Assembly: GCA_024734495.1 (NCBI GenBank)
Contig: JALMQS010000681.1
Location: 5,209,353-5,273,352 of the forward strand
Length of the DNA: 64,000 nucleotides
Source: Forficula auricularia
Lineage: Eukaryota > Arthropoda > Insecta > Dermaptera > Forficulidae
Direction: 5' to 3'
Every line of letters starts with the position of its first letter. The stretch's first letter is position 1. Positions 1 through 11,479 of this stretch are shown one piece after another. The notes below the pieces were generated by a model that made no database searches, had not been told where the DNA came from, and saw nothing but the letters and a program-made list of their open reading frames with translations. The position numbers were made by a program, and so were the translations under genes.

Positions 1-356
1 CAAATTTCAATTAAACAAAAACAATTTTCTTTATTATTATTTTAACAGCCAGCCTCGCCTCTAAGGTCTTTTTAAAATATTTAGAGACCTTTCAGGAGGT
101 TTCTGCAACTATGTGTTAAATATACATTTCTAAAACTCACCGTCTTATTATTAACACGGGCTTTTTTGACTTAGGACTACTACTAACTTCTAATCTATGT
201 AAGTTAAATATGCCATCTTTTGCTGGCATCAAAAGTGCAACTCTGAATATTTATATATTCTATATAATCGACACCACCGCTCTCTTTCTCATTCTTACTT
301 GAATCTCCGTACTTTGCCTTAGCCTATGCCCAAAGGTATATGTTATTATTAATTTT
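1..356. other. AT-rich DNA, nothing recognised
   Basis: No ORF, RNA gene or repeat boundary that I can support lies here. The sequence is AT-rich and runs into the 3' end of the minus-strand LINE fragment that follows. Confidence 0.5.
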
Positions 357-850
357 TAATTAAACTGATGAGAGAAGGTGTTGCACTAGAGAGGTGCATC
401 CCCTAAAGACCTGGGTTGGCACCTCCATCATGAAAAGAAGAAGAAGAGGGGATTTTATGGGCTGGGTAGCAATTGAAGGTGTCTATCGGTGCGGGCCTTA
501 AACAGCTGAAGGTTATAATTTGCGGATAAGATGGTAGCTGGAAGCGAGTTTCAATCTCTCGAGGTCATAGGGATAAAAGAGTTGGAGAAAGAACTGGATT
601 AATTTTTATCCGATTTGACAGCGAAAAGATGCTGAGCATTCGAAAACCGCGTGATTCTCGCAATGAGGGCTTTAGGAGGGATAATTGATTTCAGCTCGAC
701 TGAACAGATACCATGATAGTATTTGTAGTACAGGAAAAGGGCAGAAACGGTTCTTCGGTGAGACAGTGAATCGATTGAGTTTGTTAGAGCCCGGTCTCCT
801 ATTAGTTTAATTGCTCGCTTCTGAATTGCATTGAAGTTTGATCAACACTA
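357..850 (-). mobile_element. Jockey-type LINE, 3' fragment (copy A)
   Basis: Read on the minus strand, this translates, with stops and frameshifts, to the last part of a Jockey-type reverse transcriptase ORF: IQKRAIKLIGDRAL, then LSHRRTVSAL, then PMTSRD. The 3' UTR follows, with the GGGGATGCACCT and CACCTTCTCTCATCA blocks that end the other copies (3.7 kb, 29.7 kb). The RT core is missing, so the copy is 5' truncated and dead. Its codons match the plus-strand copy at 2.9-3.8 kb closely, so the two are the same family. Confidence 0.8.
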
Positions 851-1736
851 AGATCTATCCGAAGCTGTTCACCAGCGCCAAAATTCCATCATTACTCAAT
901 AACATAAATTCTCTGAACTCCCAGATTCTTTGATTATTGATTAATCAAAGCCAAACGGCTAACCCGTACGAACACTATAAAATCCGGTTAGTATTAATAT
1001 AAACATAAAGTGTTTCCTTATATCTTCTTATATACTTTTTCTCACTTAAAACTGCGTGTCCAATTGTCCAAGTTTCTAAACTATACAAATAAATATCTAC
1101 AGTGTATTTTCCTAAAGGGTATAAAATTAAAGATCTTAAAACATTATTTTTCCTGAAAAAAAATCAATCATAAAATTTGAACTCTTTTAATTCCACCTAA
1201 ACCACAAAAAACGTTTACTAAAAAAATTTCTCAATCTCTCAAAAAAATCCCACTCAGGCCTACATCAAACAAAAAAACCTACAACATTTATCCAGTGCAT
1301 AATATCCGCACTTCATGTATCGAACTTGCTTTTTAAAAAATTAGAAATCGAGTTGCAAATCATAACTTGTATATGTACCTCGAGAGTACGTGACTCATGT
1401 ATCATAGCGGAGATAGTCCGATTACTAATAAGTATAACTTTTGTTGCTAGGCGCGTATGGAAGAAGAAAGACGTGCAAGTTTAGCATCCACGTTCTAACT
1501 CCTAGCCTGAGTTTGGGAGGTCGAGTAAAATTAACATTGTAGAGAGAGAGTCCAAAGAATACATTATATAAATAAAGTAATAATAAGTGTGAAATATGAA
1601 AAATAAATATATATTCAACAAAAACAGTAATGACTCCTCACAGTCCAAAGTCCTGAGTGTGTCCATAATATAGCCCTTCAATTCTTTAATTAAGAATTTC
1701 AAATAAAATTGACTTTTTAATTCCTTTGGTGACATA
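851..1736. other. AT-rich DNA, nothing recognised
   Basis: There is no supported coding or repeat structure. A 77-codon minus-strand open frame near 1.5-1.7 kb has low-complexity, phenylalanine/tyrosine-rich content and no family resemblance, so I treat it as chance. Confidence 0.45.
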
Positions 1737-2358
1737 TCGCTGGTCCGGAAGAAAAACGTCGTAAGTCAAAAATTAACTTTTTTCAGTAGAGACGATTGAA
1801 ATTTTCTTAAAAGTTGAAGTTGCTGTTACAGTGTGTTCTTTACTTAAAGTTTTTGGAGTAAATGAGATTTACCAAAATTAGGACTTTTAGTTAAGTTTTC
1901 ATGAAAATTATATTCAACAATTTATCTCTACAATATTCTTCTTAAAAATATTATAAATTATTATATTTTGACTTCTGACGTTTTTCTAGATATTTTTTCT
2001 TAATATTTTTTACTTGGTACTACGTCATATTTCTAGTTGGGTCAATTTTGTTGATAACAGAACTTAAAATTCGTATACAAACAAGGGCTCTTACCTATTT
2101 GGGTCGCTTTTCTTGACATTTTGAACATAGTCTCTTAACGAAGGATGGCACAATACTGAATTATGACGATCTTCTTGACAGCGTCGAAAACACTTCGTAG
2201 CAAGTGAAAAACGACAGAATAGCTTTCTACCGACCGGAACTTGAACTAGACGTATGTCATTTTTCTAGCGAATAGAATATATTTTTTTATAAAATATGGT
2301 ATGAATAACTCAAATATCGTATTTTTTGACTTGTGACGTTTTTCTTCTGGACCAGCGA
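1737..2358. mobile_element. TIR element (CGCTGGTCC ends)
   Basis: The left end TCGCTGGTCCGGAAGAAAAA is matched by the reverse complement of the right end, which differs at about one position over 20 and continues as similar sequence for some 40 bp. Both ends are bordered by TA, as expected for a Tc1/mariner-type insertion, although similarity extends a few bases outside the TA. A related internal motif sits near 1970-2000. No transposase is visible, so this is a non-autonomous, MITE-like element of about 620 bp. Confidence 0.65.
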
Positions 2359-2634
2359 TATGTCTAATTTCGTACCTACTTTAATTGGATGAAGATGTAT
2401 AGAAATATTAGATGAAAAGAAAAATGTAAAAAAGGAGTATTTTTCAAAAATTATGATTTGAAACGATACATCTCATTAAAAATTATCATATTATTTGGAA
2501 TTTTATTGAGGGATTTCTCCAAATATTATTTTAATTATCGCATTTGATTGATATCACTTTATGAAGAGAAATATCTCTACAGATTTCATTCAACAAGAAC
2601 TCATCAATTGATATATACGGTATATACCTTATTA

Positions 2635-2682
2635 TATAATATATATATATATATATATATACCTATATATATATATATATAA
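2635..2682. repeat. (TA)n microsatellite
   Basis: An interrupted run of TA dinucleotides, visible directly in the sequence. Confidence 0.95.
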
Positions 2683-2944
2683 AGATCTCTTGTTTTTCAA
2701 ACCGTCATTCTTCCTGATCATTCCCCGTCCTCTACTCCTATTTACCTTTCCCTATCCTATCTATATTTTGTTCACAAATCTTTTTTTCTCTTGTCGTCAA
2801 TATTTTTTATATTTTGTCAATACGACAAAATCCACATTTATTCAAACTTACATACACAGAGAGATTATCCTAGTTATCACACCACTTTTTGAACAACTAC
2901 ATCATCTTAAAATAAATTGTAATTATTATATATATATAATTAAA

Positions 2945-3833
2945 ATAAATACAGACCGTGCAGACATTGCCTCTTCAATTAATTTAGACTTATGCAAACT
3001 TAAAAACTGGGGATCCCAAAACTTAGTGAACTTCAATGCAGGGAAAACTCAGTGTTGCCTTATTTCTAGGCGCGTCGACAGAAACCTCCCAAACATATCA
3101 TTCGACTCAAACTCACTAGAATTCAGGGATAAAATTTCAATGCTTGGCGTAACTCTAGGGTCTGACCTTTCATGGAATGACCATATCTCAACCACTGCTA
3201 AAGCTGCAGCGCGCAAGCTTGGTCTCCTATTTAGGTCTAGACGCTGTTATACTCCCAGTCAACTTCTTATACTGTATAAGCCTCAAATTCGTCCCTGTCT
3301 CGAATATGGCTCTCATCTGTGGAGGGGTGCATCCAAGCATTCTCTCGCTACACTGGATGCAATTCAGTAGCGAGCAATTAAACTAATAGGAGACCCGGCT
3401 CTAACCAACTCACTCGACTCCTTGGCTCACCGAAGAACCGTTTCTGCCCTTTCCCGTACTACAGATACTATCACGGTGTCTGTTCAGTCGAGCTGAAATC
3501 AATTATCCCCCCTAATGCCCTCTTTACGAGAAACACGCGGTTTTCTAACGCTCAGCACCCCTTCGCTGTCAAATTGATAAAAGTCGAACAAGCGCTTTCG
3601 CCAACTCTTTTATCCCTATGACCTCCAGAGACTGGAACTCGCTTCCTGCCACCATCTTTCCCGCGACTTATAACCTTCAGCTATTTAAGACCCGTATCCA
3701 CAGATACCTTCGACCCCTGCCCAACCCATAAAATTATTTCTTCTTCTTTTCACGATGGAGGGGCCAACCCAGGCCTTTAGGGGTTGCACCTTTTTGGTGT
3801 AACTCCTTCTCTCATCATTATCATAAAAAAAAA
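2945..3833 (+). mobile_element. Jockey-type LINE, 5'-truncated (copy B)
   Basis: The copy starts abruptly inside the reverse transcriptase domain and runs through the C-terminal coding region and 3' UTR into an A-rich tail after CTCTCATCATTATCAT. The 3' UTR contains GATGGAGGGGCCAACCCAGG and TTTAGGGGTTGCACC. These blocks recur in the LINE tails at 0.4, 21.1 and 56.9 kb and in the SINE at 29.7-30.0 kb. The start is an abrupt 5' truncation, the usual outcome of target-primed reverse transcription. Confidence 0.85.
2952..3733 (+). pseudogene. Reverse transcriptase C-terminus of Jockey-type LINE
   Basis: The frame from about 2952 to 3370 encodes the region after RT motif C: the KNWGSQNLVNFN block, KTQCCLISRR, LGVTLGSDLSWNDHIS and LYKPQIRPCLEYGSHLWRGA. 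This is the conserved thumb/connection region of Jockey-clade RTs. A stop at 3368-3370 interrupts the IQ-RAIKLIGD block, and later codons (LAHRRTVSALS and beyond) are in other frames. The catalytic YADD box is absent because of the 5' truncation. The open frame before 2952 is unrelated, low-complexity sequence, so no real start codon exists. Confidence 0.85.
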
Positions 3834-3861
3834 TATTTTATAAAACAATACGTTTAATTAA

Positions 3862-3910
3862 AGTAAATCCAAACGTTTCGGGAGAATTTCTCTCTTTATT
3901 AATGGAAAAT
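3862..3910 (-). ncRNA. Decayed PLE hammerhead-type motif
   Basis: On the minus strand, GAGAGAAATTCTCCC is followed by GAAACGTTTGG, the stem II plus GAAAC-stem III layout of the hammerheads found in Penelope-like elements. The expected CUGANGA box before stem II is not recognisable. I call it a remnant only; similar debris occurs at 13.4-14.0 kb. Confidence 0.3.
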
Positions 3911-4282
3911 TTTCAATTAAAAAAATAAATAAAAGGTTTCTTTTTCTAAGCCAAAAAACAACAGTAGAAAAATTAAATATTTTTAATATAGACAATGATA
4001 CAAATTGGTGTCGAAATTACCTTTAATTCAATTGAAAAATATAAATATTTATGTCAAATAATTTTTGACTAAAATGTTTTGATAAATATTAGAAAAACAG
4101 TGCATATCTGACGCTCAACAAACTAAAATCCATCTGTAACTACATTGAGATTTCTACAATAAAGACCCTCAGATTAATTCTATTAATATTTGTTATCCTT
4201 TTATTGCTTTACCTTTTAGTTAGTGAATCTGTCTTTTCAAAGGCGTCTTTTTAAATTTAAATGAGAGTTAATATATATATTT

Positions 4283-5213
4283 ATATTTTATTTATTTATT
4301 TATTTATTTATTTCACAAAGTATACAAACATAGGACCTTAGGTCCCACCTAGTGTTTATACATAATTTAGCAACAATATTTTACAATGTTGGCAAAAGAT
4401 TTCACAAATACACAAATTTTGAAGGGGAAGAAGAGAAAAAAAAGAGTAGAGAAAGATTAGAAGACATAAAGGAAATAAGAGTAAGGAGTATCAGTTATTG
4501 GGATCCATAAAGAACGAAGACCTGAGAGCACCAAGAGTCGGGTTTGCATGAAATTTGGATGGAAGTTCATTCCAAAGCCTTGCACCCGCCAATTTGAAGG
4601 AATGAAAGAAGTGTTTAGTTTTATAGTGCACCTGCACTAGCGTTGTCTTCCTGGTGGAGCGACCGACGACAAATAGATTTTCTAAGTAAGACGGGCAAAT
4701 GAATTTATCAGAATTTAATAGCTTATAAATAATCACACAACACCGCCAAGGGTAAAATTTAGAAAGATCTGTGTTTAAAATAAGTTTTTTATCCTGGTCC
4801 GAAAGATGGCTACGTGCTTTTTGATTTAAGACATAGCGGGTGCATGAATTCAAAGCTATTTCTAGTCTTTTGCCCGATTTACTGTCGAGGGAATTCGAAA
4901 AGATGATGTCGCAGTACTGGAAAAGGGGAGCTAATAAACTCTTACTTAGATTGAGGCGAAGATTATATGGCGTGAGATATGATAGTCGCTTCAGTGAGTG
5001 GCCCCATAAACACTACGGCATATATTAGTTGTTTGGACTTTCCAAGATAAATTACACGAAACAGTCAATCCTAGGTTCTTAGATGAGCAAGTAAATGGAA
5101 TAATATTGTTATTATAGAGAATAGGAGGCAGTAAGACAGTAGGCAGGCATTCTTTGAAAAAGGTAATTGCCTGCGATTTTACAGGATTAACAGAGATTAA
5201 ATTATCCGTATAT
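4283..5213 (-). pseudogene. CR1/L2-like LINE, RT C-terminus and 3' tail
   Basis: On the minus strand the coding part begins near 5213 with a VNPVKSQAI block and LGLTVSCNLSW, then breaks. It continues as QYCDIIFSNSLDSKSGKRLE, ALNSCTRYVLN, SHLSDQDKKL and FKLAGARLWNELPSKFH, ending at 4491. This is the C-terminal region of non-LTR reverse transcriptases of the CR1/L2 type and is distinct from the Jockey copies here. The ORF is followed by a 3' UTR ending in an (AAAT)n tail at about 4283-4312, typical of such LINEs. The copy is 5' truncated and has frameshifts between 4853 and 5150. Confidence 0.75.
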
Positions 5214-5285
5214 ATATAGGTACTTAACTTATAACCGTCTTAATTCTCTAAACTTCCTCCATTACACAAGCCAGCGATATAGAGA

Positions 5286-5480
5286 ATATTAAGCCGGGTT
5301 CTCACGGAGTCATGAAACGGGCGAAAGCACTACTCATAGGCTAGCAGGTCGTGTTCACTACCTCGTCTGAACTATCGGTAGTGAGAGTGGAGGTCGTGCT
5401 TGCCCTCGAATAGGCGAGTCGTAATCTTTCCAATTTGTTGGAAAGACCACGACCGTTTCATTCGTATTTCTACCGAAGAG
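5286..5480 (+). repeat. Inverted repeat, left copy
   Basis: TTAAGCCGGGTTCTCACGGA and the following 40 bp (GTCATGAAACGGGCGAAAGC, ACTACT) are repeated in inverted orientation at 6530-6722. The two copies flank the TIR element at 5.75-6.45 kb. Divergence between them is considerable after the first 60 bp. No coding function is visible. Confidence 0.6.
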
Positions 5481-5750
5481 CTGACAACATGTCGGTATAT
5501 ATAAAGTGAATAATGTGCAGGTGATGAAGTTAATAGAATTATATAACGAAAAGGAATGCTTGTGGAAAATAAATTCAGAAGATTACTAAAACCGAAATGT
5601 AAGAAACGAAGGATTATATGAAATAAGTAGTGAAATGAACATTGACGGTTTTGGTATTCGTGAAGTCGGACAGAAAATTAAAAACATTAGATCTTCCTAT
5701 TATCAGGAAGTAAAATAAGCTGACATGTTCTGATGTGGCCATCCACTCGA

Positions 5751-6453
5751 CTTTACCATACAACCTGGCCCCTCACTTATATTTAATATTTAATAAATAA
5801 TATAATAATAAATTATTTATAATCATGTACGGAAGAGGGGCTAGTTTTTGCATTTTTAGACTCCTGGGGCCCAATGATTATGTTTACAAAATTTGGTTGA
5901 GTTTGGTACAAGAGCCTATATTTTCATTTTTGTACCCTACGCCCCCCCCCCCCCCATTTTGGGCGGTTAGTTTTTGCATTTTTAGACTTCTGGGGTCCCA
6001 CTGATTATGTATACAAAATTTGGTTGAGTTTTGTCAAATGGCCTAGATTTTTAATTTTTAACCCCCCTCCACCCCCCTTAATTTTGGGTCGATATGCACC
6101 AAAATCTAAACAGCTCTTAATTTCAATGGACCAAAACTACGTGTGAAATTTGGTTTCAATATTCCCACTAGTTTTTGAGCTAGCTCGTCCACAAAAATTT
6201 GCTAACGCACAAACTAACAGACGGAGAACCAGACTAACAGACATTTTGACAAAACAATTATCATCTCAAAAACTATAATTTTTTCGATGTTTACTTATTT
6301 GGGCTTATTTGTAGACCGAAAGGACATGGTTTTGCTCAATTTTTTGAATCAAAATAGTTTCAGTCGTTTTTTAGATATTTCGAAAAAAAGAAGGAAAAAA
6401 AACACTTTTTTCATGAACGATTACAATACTTGACCATACCCTGTATGGTAAAG
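5751..6453. mobile_element. TIR element with CTTTACCATACA ends
   Basis: The element is bounded by a 12-bp inverted repeat, CTTTACCATACA at 5751 and TGTATGGTAAAG at 6442. The left half carries two degenerate copies of a module that also occurs in other elements (GGTTAGTTTTTGCATTTTTA and ATACAAAATTTGGTTGAGTT). The right half contains a long A/T-biased block ending near TTTTTTCATGAACGATTACA. The right-hand end matches another copy at 53172-53530. No transposase is present, and the target duplication is not clear. Confidence 0.6.
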
Positions 6454-6529
6454 TAAAAATTGCGAACTTGAAGAAATCAAGTCTTCGCTGATGACATATA
6501 TAAGCCTAGAGTTCCATGGTTTTCAATAG

Positions 6530-6722
6530 TTCATTCAGTTCTAAGAAATAACATTCTCCCATGATTGAACAACGGAAGAAAAACTAACGACCAACCAGGG
6601 TACTTGTTCCGTGTGAACTGGGAAAGGTCGTGGATTACTGTGTTGAATAAGCAAGTCGTAGCGCACGTACAAATCAAGTAGTGCTCTCACACGGTTCACG
6701 ACTCCGTGTGAACCCGGCTTAA
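6530..6722 (-). repeat. Inverted repeat, right copy
   Basis: The minus strand reads TTAAGCCGGGTTCACACGGA, then GTCGTGAACC and GAGAGCACTACTTG, matching the plus-strand copy at 5286-5480. The pair could be the ends of a larger decayed element of about 1.4 kb, or a segmental inverted duplication. Confidence 0.55.
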
Positions 6723-7004
6723 TTCTGTGGCAAATTATGTTTGTATCCAACTATTTCAAAAGACTTAGTAAACTGGTTAAGAATGATATTTTTTAATTGA
6801 ATTGAATTCGTTTTCAAACACTGATAACTAGTAATAAAATAACAAAGAAATTTTAGGCCAGAAACCACATTTCAACAGTTGAAATATAAGTATATAGGGC
6901 ATATATGTAAATAACATCAAGGTTAAAAGAGTTAATTCAATCAAAAAAAAAAACTGAAATACGAAAAGTTTAAAATCGTAACTAAAAACTTCCACTTGGA
7001 ATAA

Positions 7005-7299
7005 GGGGCTGTCCATAAATTAGTCATACAGTAAGGGGAAGGGGCATCACAGATTTGTGATAAAATGTGACAGGGGAGCCTGAGGATCTTTAAAAAGTGT
7101 GATGTCACAAAAAGTCAAATTAAAAATTTTTAAAAATTGTGATCAACATATATATTTTTTAGATTTCAGGTTATTATTAGTGATAGTGTGGCGTCACAAT
7201 ACAGGGAGGCTCAAGGAAAATGTGACAGAATGTGACACAGGGAGCGAGAGGTGGTTTAAAAATTTTGAAATTCGTGTGACGTAATTTATGGGCGGCCTC
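7005..7299. mobile_element. Harbinger-like MITE (GGGGCNNTCC ends)
   Basis: The left end GGGGCTGTCCATAAATTA and the right end TAATTTATGGGCGGCCTC are inverted. The flanks are TAA on both sides (7002-7004 and 7300-7302), a 3-bp target duplication as made by PIF/Harbinger transposases (TWA). Internal GTGTGACGTAATTTATGG and repeated TGTGACA words match the larger relatives at 49.3-50.8 and 57.3-60.0 kb. No transposase is present. Confidence 0.7.
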
Positions 7300-8365
7300 T
7301 AATCATTGAGGATGTACACATGATACTTGAAATATCAAACTCGTTTTTATTTGTCGTTGATAAATTATTAATAAATATAATATATACTAGAAGACTATGG
7401 CAATATAATAGTATAAGTTTATTTGCATCAACACTTCATTGTTTTCACTTTAAGAATCTACATTCTCATCAAGAAGAAATTGATTAAAATTTTGATTCAA
7501 GCATCAGGCAGACATGGTATCGATATTAAAAGGGTTTAGTTTTATATTTGAAAGGATCTCAAAAAATTTATTATATATTATTTTGTATAACTAATACTCC
7601 AGAACCTACTAGTACTATACCAAAAGAGGTCATGATAATGAAATTTTAAATAACATCTAAAATGAATGTTTCTTTTATTTGAGAAGAAAAAGAAAAATAT
7701 TTGCTGATTCATTTTCGAATTTATTTTTACTTTAAAATGGTAATGATTCAACTTTGGGGTATGATGATTTCAGATGTCAGGCAGAAGTCTCAAGTATCAT
7801 TATTTAATGTAACACTTTTTTTTTAGAAATTTTATTTTAAAAGTTTTCATTTTACAAACTGTCTTTTTCAAAGTCTCGTAAAGATACCCTAATTTCTTCT
7901 CTAATTAGCAATGGAAAAGTTTTTACAACTTAGACAACAAATATAATTCTGGTAGGCTCAGTGCAAGTTTATTTCTTTTCCGAGTTTTCAACTCTATGAA
8001 TTTCCTCTTCTAAAAATTTTTATCCAGAGATACTTGACATTATTATATGACATAAAATACTTTTATTTGTTGCTGATAGCTTTGCGAAATGAATTCTATA
8101 ATCCAGGTGGCCTAGCGAAAGTATGATATTTTTTTGCAATTAAATAAAATGAATGATTGCTTCTGGCGAATTCAAAAAAGGCCTCATATTTACTAATCAG
8201 AACCATCTAAGAGATGTCTCTGATTTAAATTTAAGCAGTTTCGCATAATAACCAAAATATCTATTTAATTTTCATATTAAACTGTGTAGATATACGAGAA
8301 ATTTTATTTTCAATTGCTGAAGTTAAATCAGATGTAAGAAGTAATATTATCATAGTGATTTTTTT
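7300..8365. other. AT-rich DNA, nothing recognised
   Basis: About 1 kb without a supported gene or repeat boundary. Short open frames are low complexity. Confidence 0.45.
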
Positions 8366-8590
8366 TTTATGATATTCATGCGAGAAGAAGATACACTCTG
8401 CCTAAACGTCTGTATTTCACCCTTCCTGCCTCTCATCGTGAAAAGAAGAATAAGAGGTGATTTTATGGACTGGGTAGGAGTCAAAATCTGTGGGTGCAGG
8501 TATTGAACAGCTTGCGGGGAAGACAGTGGCAGGAGTTCCAGTCTTTGGAGGTCATAAGATAGTAAACAGAAGCAAAATGTACTTAATGGT
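8366..8590 (-). mobile_element. Jockey-type LINE 3' end fragment
   Basis: The minus strand gives MTSKDWNS (the end-of-ORF block also seen as MTSRDWNS) and then a 3' UTR containing CTCTTATTCTTCTTTTCACG, as in the other copies. Only the last coding segment and part of the tail remain. Confidence 0.6.
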
Positions 8591-8998
8591 GTGCTGAATG
8601 ACCTATATTCCCGAAATTGACGTTGTTCTGGTGTTACAAATTCAGGGTTCTGTATAAAACAGTGTATTTAAACAAAAAGCATGGTAGCTATTATGCTGAT
8701 TGGGATCTTACGAGGCAAGATATTGTCTACGAATCTATACAGCTCATTCAAGTCCAGAGCAGGAACTAAAAATAGAGCTCTCAATTCTTCTACTCAGCTC
8801 ATCCTGAAAATCAACTAGTTTGATTGGTTAAATGAGAGTGTAGCTTAAATTGAAATCACTGATATCTTTTAAGTGATTAAATGTACTATTTAAGCCAGGT
8901 ACTAGATTAAAGCTTTCGCTTATTTAGTTTTTTACTTCAATTAAATAGAAATAATAGCGGATTATTTTAACACAAAACATTTTCCATTAAAGAATATA
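8591..8998. other. AT-rich DNA, possible unrecognised pseudogene
   Basis: The minus strand between about 8800 and 8610 has a stretch with protein-like composition (ALDLNELYRFVDNILPRKIP), a stop, then NPEFVTPEQRQFREYRSF. I do not recognise it and there is no start or splice structure, so it is noted only as a possible remnant. Confidence 0.2.
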
Positions 8999-9219
8999 TG
9001 TGACCTTCTCTGAGAAAGTGTCAAAAACGGGTTTGACTTAAGAGTGGATTCTGATAAGTGTAGAATAAGATTATAAAATTACCAAATTAACATCAGCTAT
9101 AAATAATTACAAAAGAACCAAATTGCAAACAACTTTTGAGAATTGGTTTGAAACTTTAAATGCGTTTTTCTCAAAACCTCATTTTCACACACTAGTTCCT
9201 TTTCTCGGAGAAGGTCACA
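8999..9219. mobile_element. 221-bp TIR MITE (TGTGACCTTCTC ends)
   Basis: TGTGACCTTCTCTGAGAAA on the left is inverted as TTTCTCGGAGAAGGTCACA on the right. Both sides are flanked by TA (8997-8998 and 9220-9221), consistent with a Tc1/mariner-type MITE. The interior is AT-rich and non-coding. Confidence 0.75.
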
Positions 9220-9532
9220 TATTTATTTTAGAAATATGCCAGAAAGGTGGTCAAAATGTGTAGAAAGTGATGGAGAGTACTTGGAATAAATATTTTTTCT
9301 TTCCTATTTAAAAAAAGTGTTTTATTTTCATAAATCATTTGCATAGACCTAGTATTTAATATTGTGACTATTGAGTTTTTGAGTAAAATTAACTTTGAAA
9401 ATTGACTAAAAAGTTCAAACTAGACTAGATGTGCTCGTAAGTTAGTGCCATTTTAGTAATAAACTTAAACTTAGGAATTTTTTGAGAAAAAATGATTTTT
9501 TCTGTATTTTTAAATGGAATGTTGTTCTAAAG

Positions 9533-9730
9533 CAGTGTTTCTCAACCTTTTTGGTTGACGGCACACTAAAAATGTCTGGAATCGTTTGCGGCACACCTGA
9601 GTATAAAAAAGTGTGAAACAAAAAAAAAAATAGTAATTACAAATACTATTTCAAAGTTAAAAAAACAAATGAAATTTTAATTTTTTGTCAAAAAACTGTG
9701 GCACACTTGAAAATCTCTCGCGGCACACTG
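9533..9730. mobile_element. hAT MITE (198 bp)
   Basis: The element begins CAGTGTTTCTCAACCTTTTT and ends GCGGCACACTG, the standard ends of hAT-type elements. It is flanked by TTCTAAAG (9525-9532) and TTCGAAAG (9731-9738), an 8-bp target duplication with one mismatch, as expected for hAT. The word GCGGCACAC occurs inverted near both ends. No transposase is present. Confidence 0.85.
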
Positions 9731-10281
9731 TTCGAAAGCTAGATAAAATAAATATTATTTTTTTCTTATAATTATGGAACTCCCTAATTTTACAATCTAA
9801 ATATTTCATGATTTTTTTTATGCGAATATATGTGGAACGTATCTACCACATAAAAGAGACGCGACTGAACCTATCATTGAATTACAGATGAAATTAGTAC
9901 AGAGCAATAGCAAAGCCAATTGAAAATGATGTATAACAATTATGATAAGCAAATCAACCCCTTTTGTGTGAAATCGAATTAAAATAATTGATTTTCCCTA
10001 AAATGACAGCGAACCGAATTGTTAATTGTCGGCTCTTGATACACGAGTTATTTATTCATTTTGTAAATGAATTAACAAAATAAAATGTACTTAAACAAAT
10101 GTTATTTCAAGATTAACTTTTTAATGATAATAACGAAACATTCACTAAACCAAGTAGTCACTATTGTGATTATTATTGGTGAGCTTAACTTTGATTGTTA
10201 TTTTAATTGCCTTTATCTTTCTCTAACAGTTCGTCTTCTCACACGAAGAATGAGATCAATAGATATTCAGGAGGTTTAATA

Positions 10282-10841
10282 CAGGGTGGAGCATAAAGTT
10301 CTATCATATTTTGAAGAGGTATAAAAAATAAAAAAATTTAACTAGAAAAAAATGAATATATTTTTTGAAAAGATCATAAAATAATTTTTTTAAATGTGTT
10401 TTAGACATTATATTAGACAAAAAAAAGGAGGGGGGTCAAAAATAAAAATTCTAGCCCTTTCGACCAAACTATGTATACAAAATTTGGTTATTTTTTGCAT
10501 TTCTAGCCTTCTGGGAGTCTACAGAATATCTATACAAAATTTGATTGAAAGGGCTAGAATTTTCATTTTTGACCCTCCCTCCATTTTGGGTGGTTAGTTT
10601 TTGCATTTGTAGCCTTTTTGGGGCCCATAGAATATGTATACAAAATTTGGTTGAGTTTCGTTGAAAGGGCTAGAATTTTAATTTTTGACCCCCCCCTTTT
10701 TTTTTGTCTGATAATGTTTAAAACACATTTAAAAAAAATTATTTCATGATCTTTTCGAAAATATATTCAGTTTTTTCTAGTTAAATTTTTTCATTTTTTC
10801 ATGCCTCTTCAAAATGAGGTAGATCATTATGCCCCACCCTG
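10282..10841. mobile_element. Mariner-like MITE with CAGGGTGG ends, 560 bp
   Basis: CAGGGTGGAGCATAAAG at the left is matched by the inverse of ATTATGCCCCACCCTG at the right, and the inverted repeat extends inward through a GAAGAGGTATAAAAAA-type sequence. The left flank is TA and the right flank TG, a likely mutated TA duplication. The interior is largely a second inverted arrangement built from the shared module (AAATTCTAGCCCTTTCGACC, GTATACAAAATTTGGTT). A shorter relative lies at 27755-28136. Confidence 0.75.
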
Positions 10842-11479
10842 TGCTATTATCTAGGCATTTATCTTTATTTATCTTTCTATTAGGTTTGTGACTCTAAAGC
10901 GACTTTAATTTCCAGAGACTACCATAATTTTAAAGAGTGGCTTAAATTAAACTTTTATTTTTTCTGAGAATATAGTTGTGAACTAAAATTTAAATAAAAT
11001 ATAATGAAATAAATGAAAGGCACAAAGCGTGTTCGTTACGAGAGATGTATAGATGATTGGGCGTCAGTATGGATAAAGCTAAACAATGTATTTAATGAAA
11101 GACCAAAAATGATGCAAGCATGGACTGCCGGGTAGTTAGGATGATTGTGGGATTTTAAATGCGAGAAATGGAAAGGGGATGAAAAGCGATAAATGAAAAA
11201 GATGAATTTAAAAATCAATAAAATGAAAGCAAAAACGATGCAAGGCCAATAAATGGAAGAAGCAATAGGAAAAAAAAATTAAAAAAAAACGTAGTAATGG
11301 TCAACAAAAATCTACAAATCAAAAAGTAATCAGGGAAAGATGCTGAGGTGATATAATGGTATAATTCAACGATATGATACAGAACGGTCCGGAACAATAA
11401 AAAAATCAAAATAAGCAATTCAATGAATAGCGAGGATCTGTTTTGAAAGACGCAATAAAAAACGGCAGTGACTGTCAAA
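10842..11479. other. AT-rich DNA, nothing recognised
   Basis: Several overlapping minus-strand open frames (60-94 codons) here are hydrophobic and low complexity, and they resemble no family. No repeat end is recognised. Confidence 0.45.

Noticed and set aside
2690..2951. First 87 codons of the 226-codon frame ending at 3370
   Set aside because: Low-complexity Phe/Leu-rich sequence unrelated to the RT that follows; the LINE insertion breakpoint lies near 2945.
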